44,444 nucleotides of DNA, from contig JAJDEH010000280.1 in assembly GCA_029259935.1 (NCBI GenBank), positions 1-44,444 on the forward strand, written 5' to 3'. Positions 34,186-43,486 of this stretch are shown here, one piece after another. Every line of letters begins with the position of its first letter. The stretch's first letter is position 1. The notes under the pieces were generated by a model, which was not told the origin of the DNA, ran no database searches, and saw only the letters and a program-made list of their open reading frames with translations. The stretch is from Planctomycetota bacterium. Lineage in GTDB: Bacteria; Planctomycetota; Planctomycetia; Pirellulales; Pirellulaceae. The position numbers were made by a program, and so were the translations under genes.

Positions 34186-34251
34186 CGTAGCCGCGCTCGC
34201 CAGAGCGTGGGTGACGGATCAGGTTCCCACGCTCCGGCGAACACGGCTACG
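34186..34251. repeat. 66-nt REP-like hairpin between pairs B and C
   Basis: Nested inverted repeats: CGTAGCCG (34186-34193) with CGGCTACG (34244-34251), CGCC (34198-34201) with GGCG (34236-34239), and AGCGTGGG (34204-34211) with CCCACGCT (34226-34233), loop 14 nt. No T-run of terminator type follows closely. The pattern is like dispersed intergenic hairpins of planctomycete genomes. Confidence 0.8.
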
Positions 34252-34277
34252 GTTTATGATTTTGATATCGAGACGAA

Positions 34278-36803
34278 ATGCGAAACGTTCTGTTCTACTC
34301 CAGTCTTGAACGCGACAATCGCGGCATGTGGGTTGCGGTTGTCTGCTTGGCATTGTGGTTTACCCGTGAACTCGCCGCACAGACCAAGCCTACAGCTCCG
34401 CAAGGCGACGACGCCCAGGTGCAACAATTTGTCACCCAACACTGCCTGGCTTGTCATCGTGGAGACAAACCCAAGGGAAATCTGCGATTGGACAACCTGT
34501 CGTTAGACCTGGGAGACGGAGCCAACCGGAAGCGTTGGCAGGCTGTGTTGAAGCGGGTCGAGGCGGGCGAGATGCCGCCGGAAGCGAAGCCGCGTCCGTT
34601 GAAAGATGAAGTGAAGGCGCTGACCGATTGGCTTGCGCCTCGAATGGCCGCAGCCGATGCCGCGGCGCGCGCCACTCAGGGACGCGCCGTCCTGCGGCGG
34701 TTAAATCGGATCGAGTACGAGAACACGGTCAACGATCTACTTGGAATCAAGGTCGATTTGAAAAAGCAGTTGCCCGCGGATGGTTCGGCCGACGGTTTTG
34801 ACAATGCCGGCGCGGCGCATCACACGTCGTCTTTCTTGATGGAAAAGTATCTCGAAGCCGCCGACACCGCGCTCGACATGGCGATCGCCAACCGCCCCAA
34901 GCCACCGCCAATGATCAAGGAGCGGTACAGCATCAAGGATGGCCACCCGGTTCGTTCGACCACCGAGGACGTGTATCGTTTCCTGGATGACGGCGAGGTT
35001 GTCTGTTTCTGCTCGTCCGAATGGCACAACATCTGGGTCTCGAAGTTCTACCCTCCCAACGACGGCAACTATCGCTTCCGCATTTCCGCTTCCGGCTTTC
35101 AAAGTGCCGGAAAACCGGTCACGTTTCGCGTGACCGTCAGTCGTACGCGGCTGACAGGAAGGAACGGCCTGATCAGCTACTTCGATGCCCCGCCCGACAA
35201 GCCGACCGTGTTCGAATTCGTGCGGTACATGGAGCCGCGGACAACAATTGCGATGCTCCCTTACGGACTAGGTCACGCGAACACCGTGAAGAAGACCGGT
35301 GGTGAAAAATGGGAAGGGCCGGGACTGGCGGTTCAGTTTGTCGAAGTTGAAGGCCCGTTGCACGAGACCTGGCCGCCGGAAAGTCATCGCCGCATCTTCG
35401 GCGACATGCCGCGGACGACGTTTGGGATTTACAACTTCCGTGACCGTGTGGAAGTGGTCTCGGACCAGCCGCTGGTCGATGCCGAGCGAATCCTCATGAA
35501 GTTTACGCGGCGGGCGTTTCGCCGGACCGTGACCGCTGAAGACATCGCGCCGTTCGTGGACATCGTCAAAGCTCGACTGGCTGCTGCACAACGGTTCGAA
35601 CCGGCAATGCGGGCCGCTCTAAAAGGCGTCTTGATCTCGCCCGAATTTCTGTTCCTGCGCGAGCGGCCGGGGAAACTCGACGACTTCGCCCTGGCCTGCC
35701 GGCTGTCGTACTTTCTCTGGAGTACGATGCCTGACGACGAGTTGTTTGCGCTGGCCGCACACACAAGCCCGCCGCGCCCGCGAGGGAAGTCGGACGAAGA
35801 ACCCTCGCTGGCGCAGCGGGCTAGTGAATCCGGTCGACTCTCGGATCCCGACGTGTTGCGTGAACAAGTCGAGCGAATGCTCAACCACCCGAAGGCAGCG
35901 GCGTTCACCGAGAACTTTGTCGGCCAGTGGCTGGGGTTGCGCGAAATCGACGCGACCGAACCCAGCCGACTCTTGTACCCCGAATACGACCACTTGCTGA
36001 AAGTGTCGATGATCCGTGAAGCCGAGTTATTTTTCGATGAAGTGTTGAAGCACGACTTGAGCCTGACCAACTTCGTGGCAGCGGACTTCACGATGCTCAA
36101 CGGACGATTGGCCAAACACTACGGCATCCCCGGTGTCGATGGCTGGGAGTTTCACAAGACGCCGTTGCCGCCGAAAAGTCATCGGGGCGGTTTGCTGACG
36201 ATGGCCAGCGTGTTAAAGGTCACGGCCAACGGCACTACGACCTCACCGGTGATGCGCGGGGCCTGGATCCTGGATCGCATCCTGGGAACGCCCCCAGCGC
36301 CGCCGCCGGATAATGTGGAAGCAATCGACCCGGACATCCGCGGCGCAACGACGATTCGCGAGCAGTTGGCCAAACACCGCTCCGTCGAATCGTGCGGCGT
36401 CTGCCACCGCAAGATCGACCCGCCCGGATTCGCTTTGGAGAGCTTTGACGTGATCGGCGGCTGGCGCGACCACTACCGCGTCACCGGTCAGGGCGAAACT
36501 GTCTTCGTCGAGGGTCGCCGGATGTCGTATCATAAGGGCAAGTCGGTCGATCCCTCCGACGTCACGGCCGACGGCCGGCGATTTGAAAATATCGACCAGT
36601 TCAAGCAGTTGCTGTTGCGGGATAAACCGCAGCTCGCCCGAGCTTTGACCACGAAGCTGATCACGTACGCCACCGGGCGCGCGCCCCAGGCATCTGATCG
36701 AGATGCCGTCGCTTCGATTGTCAAGAACATCCGTGCGAAGAATTATGGACTGCGATCGCTCGTGCATGAGGTTGTGCGGAGCGAGGTGTTTCGAAATAAG
36801 TAA
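34278..36803 (+). CDS. Secreted DUF1592-family cytochrome c protein (pair C)
   Basis: 841 aa. The N-terminal leader is long for a signal peptide (a hydrophobic stretch at about 18-34, from MWVAVVCLALWFTRELAAQ), so the true start may be the ATG at residue 17. HCLACH is at 55-60, DUF1587 at about 135-180 (AVLRRLNRIEYENTVNDLLG), then the DUF1595/1592 regions (LSYFLWSTMPDDELFALAAH). A Pro/Arg/Ser-rich insert of about 25 residues follows that motif, then DUF1588 (CGVCHRKIDPPGFALESFDV) and DUF1585 (LITYATGRAPQASDRD). Its partner DUF1552 gene starts 24 nt downstream. Confidence 0.87.
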   Translation: MRNVLFYSSLERDNRGMWVAVVCLALWFTRELAAQTKPTAPQGDDAQVQQFVTQHCLACHRGDKPKGNLRLDNLSLDLGDGANRKRWQAVLKRVEAGEMPPEAKPRPLKDEVKALTDWLAPRMAAADAAARATQGRAVLRRLNRIEYENTVNDLLGIKVDLKKQLPADGSADGFDNAGAAHHTSSFLMEKYLEAADTALDMAIANRPKPPPMIKERYSIKDGHPVRSTTEDVYRFLDDGEVVCFCSSEWHNIWVSKFYPPNDGNYRFRISASGFQSAGKPVTFRVTVSRTRLTGRNGLISYFDAPPDKPTVFEFVRYMEPRTTIAMLPYGLGHANTVKKTGGEKWEGPGLAVQFVEVEGPLHETWPPESHRRIFGDMPRTTFGIYNFRDRVEVVSDQPLVDAERILMKFTRRAFRRTVTAEDIAPFVDIVKARLAAAQRFEPAMRAALKGVLISPEFLFLRERPGKLDDFALACRLSYFLWSTMPDDELFALAAHTSPPRPRGKSDEEPSLAQRASESGRLSDPDVLREQVERMLNHPKAAAFTENFVGQWLGLREIDATEPSRLLYPEYDHLLKVSMIREAELFFDEVLKHDLSLTNFVAADFTMLNGRLAKHYGIPGVDGWEFHKTPLPPKSHRGGLLTMASVLKVTANGTTTSPVMRGAWILDRILGTPPAPPPDNVEAIDPDIRGATTIREQLAKHRSVESCGVCHRKIDPPGFALESFDVIGGWRDHYRVTGQGETVFVEGRRMSYHKGKSVDPSDVTADGRRFENIDQFKQLLLRDKPQLARALTTKLITYATGRAPQASDRDAVASIVKNIRAKNYGLRSLVHEVVRSEVFRNK

Positions 36804-36827
36804 TCTAGCCACGCTCGGGAACTCTCA

Positions 36828-38099
36828 ATGAAAATTCGCCGCCGAACATTTCTTCGCTCTGCCGGTGTGGCGATGGCCCTGCCACTGCTGGACGCGTTTG
36901 CACCGAGACGGGTTCGTTCCGCCGAGTCGGAAAGAAGTGTTCCCCGCCGGATGGTCTGCATTAACACGCCGCTGGGTGTCCATCCGCCGTACTTTTTCCC
37001 GAAAATATCGGGGCGCGATTACGAGCTATCGCCTTATCTGAACGTGCTTGAGGATTTCCGCGACGACTTCACCGTAATCTCCGGGCTCTCACACCCGGAC
37101 GTTGGCCCGAGCCACGATTCGAACTACAGTTTCCTGACCGCCGCCCCACATCCGGAACGGCGGGCCGGCTTCAAGAACAGCATCTCGCTAGACCAGTTCG
37201 CTGCCGAGCATATCCATGGCCGGACGCGTTTTCCCACACTGCCGCTGTCCTGCGAAGGATTTGGCCTGGCCTGGACCAGGAGCGGCGCGCCTGTGCCGAC
37301 CGAAAGCTGGCCGTCGGGCGTATTTGCCAAACTATTTCTGGAAGGCCGCCCCGATCAAGTTGAGGCTCAGGCTCGCCGGCTGGCTGACGGGCAGAGCGTT
37401 CTCGACGCAGTCCGTGCTCAGGCGAGAAAGCTGCAGCGTGGGTTGGGGTCGGGCGACCGCGCGAAGTTGGACGAGTACTTCAACAGCATTCGCGAACTGG
37501 AGCAGCGATTGGCCCAGGCGGAATTCTGGTCGAAGAAACCCAAGCCCAAGGTCGACGCCAAACCGCCCGTCAACATCCGTAACAGCGCCGACCTGATCGG
37601 AAAAACTCGGTTATGGTTCGACCTGATCCACTTGGCCTTACAAACCGATTCGTCCCGGCTGGTCACGCTGCAACTGTTGGGCACCAGCAACGTGCCACCG
37701 ATTCAAGGCGTCAGCCAGGGCCACCACGATCTGTCTCATCACGGCAAAGACCCGGCCAAGATCGCCCAGCTCAAGATCCTTGAACTCGAAAAGATGAAGA
37801 CGCTACGAACCTTCCTGACTCAGCTTCGAGAGACAAAGGAAGACGGCGAAAGCCTGATCGATCGCACGACGATATTTTTCAGCAGCAACCTTGGCGACGC
37901 TGGCAAGCACAGCGTTAAGAATATGCCGGTTTTGTTGGCCGGTGGCGGTTTCAAACACGGCCAGCATCTGGCCTTCGCCGAGGGCAACAATCCGCCACTA
38001 TGCAACCTGTTCGTGAGCATGCTCCAGCGAATGGGCATCGAAGCCGACAAATTCGCCAGCAGCACCGGCACGCTGACCGGGTTGGAAATGCGCGGTTAA
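36828..38099 (+). CDS. DUF1552 protein, Tat-exported (pair C)
   Basis: 423 aa with leader MKIRRRTFLRSAGVAMALPL, a Tat-type signal. The DUF1552 landmarks are PPYFFPKISGRDYELSPYLN, PSHDSNYSFLTAAPHPERRA, KLDEYFNSIRELEQRLAQAE and TTIFFSSNLGDAGKHSVKNM. It is shorter than the pair B protein but colinear with it. Its stop overlaps the convergent minus-strand fusion gene by 4 nt. Confidence 0.88.
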   Translation: MKIRRRTFLRSAGVAMALPLLDAFAPRRVRSAESERSVPRRMVCINTPLGVHPPYFFPKISGRDYELSPYLNVLEDFRDDFTVISGLSHPDVGPSHDSNYSFLTAAPHPERRAGFKNSISLDQFAAEHIHGRTRFPTLPLSCEGFGLAWTRSGAPVPTESWPSGVFAKLFLEGRPDQVEAQARRLADGQSVLDAVRAQARKLQRGLGSGDRAKLDEYFNSIRELEQRLAQAEFWSKKPKPKVDAKPPVNIRNSADLIGKTRLWFDLIHLALQTDSSRLVTLQLLGTSNVPPIQGVSQGHHDLSHHGKDPAKIAQLKILELEKMKTLRTFLTQLRETKEDGESLIDRTTIFFSSNLGDAGKHSVKNMPVLLAGGGFKHGQHLAFAEGNNPPLCNLFVSMLQRMGIEADKFASSTGTLTGLEMRG

Positions 38100-40411
38100 T
38101 CGGTCTTTCCTTCCACTGGCGAGTCCGGTTTGCCAATCGTGTTTTCGAAGAACTTCAAGGCTGGGTCAAAGGCGTACTCGTGGCGGCCGGGGGGTTCGCT
38201 GAACGAAGGTGCGGCGCCGCCTGTCTTTTGATACAGCGGCGTGATGAGTTTCACGCATCGCCTTGCTTCGGCCGGACCGAAGCCGTCGGCGGCAGCGTTC
38301 GAGAAATGGATCGGGCGCGGGGCGACCAGCAAGGCCATTTCAGGCAAATCAAATTGAGGCAAGAGGCCGGGAATGGCACCGCACTGGCAATGCCGGTTGC
38401 GATCGCGTATGAACGAGACTCGCATGCTGCCAAAGATTCCTTGCACCGACGTCGCCGCCACGCGGGGTTCGAACGCCGCGGCCGAAAGCGCCAGCAGTCC
38501 ACCCGTGGAAACGCCCGTCACGCCGACCCGTTTTGCGTCGACGTGCTTGTCGGCGAAAACGTACTCCAGCAGAATCTGCTGGTGCGCGAACAACAGGCTG
38601 TACCAGCAGTAACCGTCCAGACGCAACAGTCGATCCAGGTCGTGGTGCGTGTCGCGACCCGCTTCCATACCGACGTTTTCCATCGCAAAAACCAGATACC
38701 CCCGTTCGGCAAATTGCGCGGCACAGGCGTGCTGGTAACTGTCCTGATCTTCGAGAATCTGCCGCACCTTGCCGTGCCCCATGAAGCACACAATGGCCGG
38801 CGACGTCTTGCCGGTTGCAGACGTGTTGCCTGTTGCAGACGTCGGAGTCAGACGGAAGAACCGGAACAGTTTCCGTCCGTCGTTCGTCGCCGCGAACTCC
38901 CGTTGCACGAACCTGCCGCGGTTCACGGCATCACCCACCATCGAAATTTTCGTCTCTCCTCGGTAGGGAAACACGAGTCGCTGGCGAAACTCGCGGCGCT
39001 GCCGGTCCTGCCACGCGGCCCATTGCTTGGCACTCTCGTACTTCGGAACGGCAAGGGGCTGTTCGCGGGTGGCCCACTGTTCGTAGGAGAAAGACGGAGC
39101 GATTTCGATCGGTCCCGATGTGCCGGGTTTGTATTCGGAAATCTTCGCCGCCGATTCCGGATTCATGACGGCCAGACACAACCACCATGGCGGAAGCCCG
39201 ACGAGTTGCTGGCCAGCGTTGAATTCGCAGTAGTAGATCGATGCAAAATGCGGCCCGTCGTCCCCGTTGTCATTGCTTGTGCCACGGTAAGCATCTTTGT
39301 GAAGCAATCGCCAACCGTAATCGAGCGGTGTTTGTCCGGCGGGGAACGACCACGCGCCGGTGTCGTTGTACTGGAAAGCGGCGAACACCACCGCCGGCTT
39401 TTTGAATTTGAGGACCACGCGATCACCGCTGCCGCCATCGAAGAGATACCTCGGCTGACCATGCAGTTCCCTGGGCAATTCCAGCATCTTGTAATCGCGG
39501 TTCAGAAACGTCACGGCTCCCGGTCGGCTGATCCACGGAAGCACCGTCGTGCCGCCAGCAGGCACGACCAGATCATCCAGCATCGACAACGACTTTCCGC
39601 CGCGCTTCAGTTCGTGCAGCGTGGCGACTAACGTGGCCGGGTCGTCCGCCAACAGTGAATACGGCTTGTGCATCAGTAGTGGCAAAACTTCCCGCGGTTT
39701 GCCGGTCGCGCCATTCAGATGCAGTCGCGCACCGCAGTCACGGATGCGCGCGACGAGTGAATCGTCGGAGAGCCATCTAGGCCACAAGCGAATCGTCTCG
39801 ACACCGGCTTTGGCGAACGCTTCGATTTGTCGCGGATCAGGAATGAGGCCAAGCTGCCGCGACATGGGAAGCAACTCGCGAAACTGACGCGCCTGTTCCA
39901 CGCTTCGCACGCCGAGGATCGTTCGCTTTGGATCACCATGATCGCCCACTTCCCGCGCCACCGCCGCAGCGTAGGTCGCGCCCTGCTCCTTCAAATCGAG
40001 CAACACGTCGATCTTGTTGTGGCAAAGTTCGAGTGCCTCGCGCAGCGTTGGGATACGTTCACCGGCATACTTGGCGTCAAACCACGAACCAGCATCGAGT
40101 TTCTTGAGTTCCGCCAACGATTGTTCGGATGCCGGGCCCATTCCGCTGGTCGTCCGATCGAGCGTCGCGTCGTGCAGTAGAAAGAGCTTGCCGTCCTTGC
40201 TGGTGCGAACATCGACCTCCACCGCGGTGGCTCCCGCCTCAATCGCCCGCCGCAATGCGGCCAACGTGCATTCGGGTCGCTCGGTGCTGGCTCCACGATG
40301 AGCCACAATCTGTCGAACCTCGGCCGCCGCGTCGGCTGGGTTGGCGCGAACGGGTGCCGGGTGAAGTGCAGTTAGACAAACCACAAGGATGGAAAAGCTA
40401 GTCAGCCTCAT
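38096..40411 (-). CDS. Secreted glycerophosphodiester phosphodiesterase fused to an alpha/beta hydrolase
   Basis: 771 aa from the ATG at 40411, which gives a clean Sec signal (MRLTSFSILVVCLTALHPAP). A GTG start at 40459 would overlap the upstream stop. The GDPD domain spans about 30-270: HRG (38-40), RPECTLAAL, EVDVRTSKDG with acidic metal ligands, and HDATLDRTT. A middle beta-rich region follows, then from about 520 an alpha/beta hydrolase with GVSTGG (nucleophile near S635) and a late GRHEY histidine (near 744). A short TSATGN/TSATGK tandem lies before the hydrolase. It would hydrolyse glycerophosphodiesters and, separately, an ester or peptide substrate outside the cytoplasm. Confidence 0.85.
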   Translation of the reverse strand: MRLTSFSILVVCLTALHPAPVRANPADAAAEVRQIVAHRGASTERPECTLAALRRAIEAGATAVEVDVRTSKDGKLFLLHDATLDRTTSGMGPASEQSLAELKKLDAGSWFDAKYAGERIPTLREALELCHNKIDVLLDLKEQGATYAAAVAREVGDHGDPKRTILGVRSVEQARQFRELLPMSRQLGLIPDPRQIEAFAKAGVETIRLWPRWLSDDSLVARIRDCGARLHLNGATGKPREVLPLLMHKPYSLLADDPATLVATLHELKRGGKSLSMLDDLVVPAGGTTVLPWISRPGAVTFLNRDYKMLELPRELHGQPRYLFDGGSGDRVVLKFKKPAVVFAAFQYNDTGAWSFPAGQTPLDYGWRLLHKDAYRGTSNDNGDDGPHFASIYYCEFNAGQQLVGLPPWWLCLAVMNPESAAKISEYKPGTSGPIEIAPSFSYEQWATREQPLAVPKYESAKQWAAWQDRQRREFRQRLVFPYRGETKISMVGDAVNRGRFVQREFAATNDGRKLFRFFRLTPTSATGNTSATGKTSPAIVCFMGHGKVRQILEDQDSYQHACAAQFAERGYLVFAMENVGMEAGRDTHHDLDRLLRLDGYCWYSLLFAHQQILLEYVFADKHVDAKRVGVTGVSTGGLLALSAAAFEPRVAATSVQGIFGSMRVSFIRDRNRHCQCGAIPGLLPQFDLPEMALLVAPRPIHFSNAAADGFGPAEARRCVKLITPLYQKTGGAAPSFSEPPGRHEYAFDPALKFFENTIGKPDSPVEGKTD

Positions 40412-40455
40412 TGTGATAACCGTTTGCAAATTTTGAGTGTGATCTCGCGACAACT

Positions 40456-41526
40456 TCACTCTTCACGCTTGCTGCTCCGGGCGATCGGCGGGACGCTTAC
40501 CTTGGCCAGGTAAATACTCGTCTTGCCTTCATGTGACGAGTAGTAGCTGACCCACAGCATCTCGTCGTGCCAGACCAGTCCAGCGTAGCTGGTGTCACCG
40601 CCGGATGGAAGTTTGAGTACTTCAGTCAGCTTCGCGCGCTGCGGGTCAAGCCACGAGAGTGACGTTCGTGTGCCACCGTGATAGAGTCGCGTGGCCGCCA
40701 GAATACGGCCATCAGGAAGCTGAATCATGTTGGGACCGCCGATGCGATAATTCAGGTCGCGCCATTTCCAGGCGGTATACGGCGGAGTCGATGTTCCAAG
40801 CTGGGCCATTTTGTCTCCCGTTTCATGCCGCAACAGACACAGCGCCGACTTGTCTTCGAGAAACAGGATCTTGTCTTCTCCACATCCGGCCGGTGCGGAA
40901 AGTTGCTTGACATGCGTTTCAAATTCGCGGCCGTCCGCGGACTTGTAGAACCGCAGTCTACGCGTGGTTCGATCGCGCTCGGTGCTGTAGCCCATGGTGT
41001 ACGCCGTGCCTTCATGCCACTGAGTACGCCATAGCCAGAAACCAGGGTCGCCGATTTGTCGACCTTCATCCCAAGTGCGTCCACCATCGGCAGAAAACCA
41101 ACTCATCGAAAAATAGCGGACCTTGGCATCCGCGATCATGCCGGCGCCGTTAAGCATCAGACGATCATCGGGCGTTACCGTGATCTTGGCGTCTCGCAGG
41201 TCATGCGTGGGCGACTTGATCAGCGCCATCGATTCCCACTTCTCGCCGTCCGCCGAGGTGATCACGCGCAGCGCTCCGTCAGGTGAAACGTGACGCCTTC
41301 CCTCTCGGAACACGCAATACCAGCGATCGTGAAAACGAAGCAAGTCGGTGAAGGCATTGTGTGGAGCCTTGTCCCAAATGCGTTTTGATTCGATAAGCAC
41401 TGGGTGTTCGGCCGTGGGATTCTCATTATCGGCGGCCGATAGTTGCAAGCTACCAACACACCCCATCGCAACGAGCGCGATTGCGACGGAAAGAACTGAC
41501 CGTGGAAAATTTTGTGTGTGCTTCAT
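40456..41526 (-). CDS. Secreted sialidase/BNR-repeat-like protein
   Basis: 356 aa from the ATG at 41526, which has GGAG about ten bases upstream and clears the preceding stop by 7 nt. A signal peptide (about 1-30; VAIALVAMGC could be a weak lipobox) is followed by a beta-propeller with Asp-box motifs SADGEKWES, SADGGRTWDE and SADGREFE. The first blade has FREGRRH with a conserved Arg of exo-sialidase-like enzymes. Substrate specificity cannot be stated. The stop overlaps the possible GTG start of the GDPD fusion gene. Confidence 0.78.
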   Translation of the reverse strand: MKHTQNFPRSVLSVAIALVAMGCVGSLQLSAADNENPTAEHPVLIESKRIWDKAPHNAFTDLLRFHDRWYCVFREGRRHVSPDGALRVITSADGEKWESMALIKSPTHDLRDAKITVTPDDRLMLNGAGMIADAKVRYFSMSWFSADGGRTWDEGRQIGDPGFWLWRTQWHEGTAYTMGYSTERDRTTRRLRFYKSADGREFETHVKQLSAPAGCGEDKILFLEDKSALCLLRHETGDKMAQLGTSTPPYTAWKWRDLNYRIGGPNMIQLPDGRILAATRLYHGGTRTSLSWLDPQRAKLTEVLKLPSGGDTSYAGLVWHDEMLWVSYYSSHEGKTSIYLAKVSVPPIARSSKREE

Positions 41527-41533
41527 GTTAAGC

Positions 41534-43468
41534 CTACTCCCAAGTTGAATCGTCACCGTACACGCGTATTTCGGCGATGCGGGCGTGATCCAATCCGTTT
41601 GTTCGCGTTACGTGGATTCGCATTGTCCGCACTGAGTGGCTAACATGCAATCGGTGTCGTCGCCGGCGTTGGTAATTGGCTGTCACTTCGACAATCGTCT
41701 CCCAGCCGTTACCGTCACTGATCTCGATAGCATAGTCACCGGCGGTTTCCGCTTGCGGTCGTCCCCACTGCATTCGGCTGGTGTAGCCGTCATGATGGCT
41801 CAGCGTCAGATGCCGGTGCAAGCCCGTGTCGAAAATGAGGTGTACTTCTCGCACGGTCACGGGACTCTCCCACTCAAGCTGCAACCAGGCCGGCAAGCCG
41901 GCGGAAGGATCAGACATCCAACGATGCGTGCCTGCCACGCACCGAGACGGCGGGGCACCGCGTGTTCCATGAACCGATCGAGTAACGCCGGAGATGACAT
42001 TGCTCGCTGGGCCATTGGGCCGTTCGCTTGACGCGGAAACCTTTGCACGTCTGGCCAGGTCATCGCGAGCGTTATTGGCACGGCCGATCAGAAATGCGTC
42101 GTCTCGCAGCAAGCGCTGTTGAACTGCCTGGATGGCGGATTCGTTGGATGCCAGATCACTAACGGAGTGGCCGCTGTGTATCGCAAAAGCGGCGGCAGTG
42201 CCTACGCCTTGACCAACGGCCGCACACGTGGCCATCACCCGCGTCGATGAAAAAGCCACGTGCGTCGCCGAGAGATTGCGTCCAGCAAACATCAAGTTCG
42301 AAACGTCGCGAGCGACACAACATCGCAGTGGAATATCGTAGAGGTGGGGCAACGGATGTTGCTGGCACGGTTGCTGGTCCGGGACGTCGATGCCCTGTGG
42401 CGGATGCAGATCGAGCGACCAACCGCCATAAGCGATCGCGTCGTGAAACTCGCGCGACGCGAGCACGTCCTGCTCGGTGAGGAGATGCTGCCCAACGAAG
42501 CGTCGGCTCTCACGCTTGCCCGGCAGGAATCCGATCCAGTCCAACGCCCAATGAGACGCTTGGAAGTCGTGGCGGCCCGACGGGACTTCCTCGAACGAAG
42601 TCGCGTCCGGCGGCCGCGGCCTACTTGGCCCATTCTTGACGTGATCCCAAATGCCCAGCGCAATCGCCAGGAGTTCGTCGCGAATGGATTCGTTATCCTT
42701 GATGGTATCCAGTGTGCCGCCCCACTCGGCCCACCAGTAGCCGTATTCGTGCGTCGGTTCTTCTTCGCCCGGAGTCGCGTACAATCGTAACCGCAGATCC
42801 TGTTTCGTAAACCGCCTCGCCCAATCCGGTGGCACAAACGGCATCGGACGGTCGTGCTTGCGTGCTTGCAGAAGAATCGTCGATCCCAGTCGATGACGAT
42901 CCGCCTCGTCGACTGCCAGCGATTCGCCGAACTGCTCGCGACCTTCCCGTCCTTCCATGAAACTTGCCCCCGCTTCCACGCCCAATCGGCCGTCGCCGGT
43001 GCAGTCAATAAACACCTTGGCGTGAATCTGAAACCGATCCTCGGTGCTTTGACGGTCAGCACTCGCGCAGGTGATACGATCTCCATCCTTCTGCACGGCC
43101 GTGACCGTTGTATTGAGCAGCAGCGTTAGATTCGGTTCGGCGCGGCACTTGTCGTACAGGATCAAGTCGGACATCGACGCCGATCGTTGTGGGTTGCGGA
43201 CACAGTTGTCCAGCCGTATTTCTTCGATGATCCCGCCTTCACGTGCTTCCGTTTCCAACTCCTTTCCGCGATCGAAGCTGCCATGCGCGTTCGCCCCGAC
43301 GATGTGCATCCGCACTTCACTCGACGCGTTTCCACCCAACACCGGCCGGTCCTGGCAAAGAACGACTTGGGCCCCGCATCGAGCAGCCGCCAACGCGCAA
43401 GGCACGCCCGCCGCGCCACCGCCGGCAACGAGGATGTCGCAATTCAATTCGTGCGTTTCGAGTGGCAT
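41534..43468 (-). CDS. FAD-dependent oxidoreductase with C-terminal discoidin-like domain
   Basis: 644 aa. VAGGGAAGVPCALAAAR (14-30) is the FAD-binding GxGxxG loop. A VFIDCTGDGRLG segment and FAGRNLSATHVAFSSTRVMA segment place it in the FAD_oxidored family, whose planctomycete members are usually linked with sugar or amide oxidation. From about residue 490 the chain turns into a beta-sandwich of F5/8 type C (discoidin) appearance: PAWLQLEWESPVTVREVHLI and RTMRIHVTRTNGLDHARIAE. There is no signal peptide. It lies 18 nt after the upstream hydrolase gene. Confidence 0.85.
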   Translation of the reverse strand: MPLETHELNCDILVAGGGAAGVPCALAAARCGAQVVLCQDRPVLGGNASSEVRMHIVGANAHGSFDRGKELETEAREGGIIEEIRLDNCVRNPQRSASMSDLILYDKCRAEPNLTLLLNTTVTAVQKDGDRITCASADRQSTEDRFQIHAKVFIDCTGDGRLGVEAGASFMEGREGREQFGESLAVDEADRHRLGSTILLQARKHDRPMPFVPPDWARRFTKQDLRLRLYATPGEEEPTHEYGYWWAEWGGTLDTIKDNESIRDELLAIALGIWDHVKNGPSRPRPPDATSFEEVPSGRHDFQASHWALDWIGFLPGKRESRRFVGQHLLTEQDVLASREFHDAIAYGGWSLDLHPPQGIDVPDQQPCQQHPLPHLYDIPLRCCVARDVSNLMFAGRNLSATHVAFSSTRVMATCAAVGQGVGTAAAFAIHSGHSVSDLASNESAIQAVQQRLLRDDAFLIGRANNARDDLARRAKVSASSERPNGPASNVISGVTRSVHGTRGAPPSRCVAGTHRWMSDPSAGLPAWLQLEWESPVTVREVHLIFDTGLHRHLTLSHHDGYTSRMQWGRPQAETAGDYAIEISDGNGWETIVEVTANYQRRRRHRLHVSHSVRTMRIHVTRTNGLDHARIAEIRVYGDDSTWE

Positions 43469-43486
43469 GTCCGATTGGCGACGCGA

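Noticed and set aside
38000..39631. A 543-codon open frame on the plus strand
   Set aside because: It runs antisense to the GDPD-hydrolase fusion, whose signal peptide and active-site motifs are clear; the plus frame has no recognisable domain and is Arg-rich.
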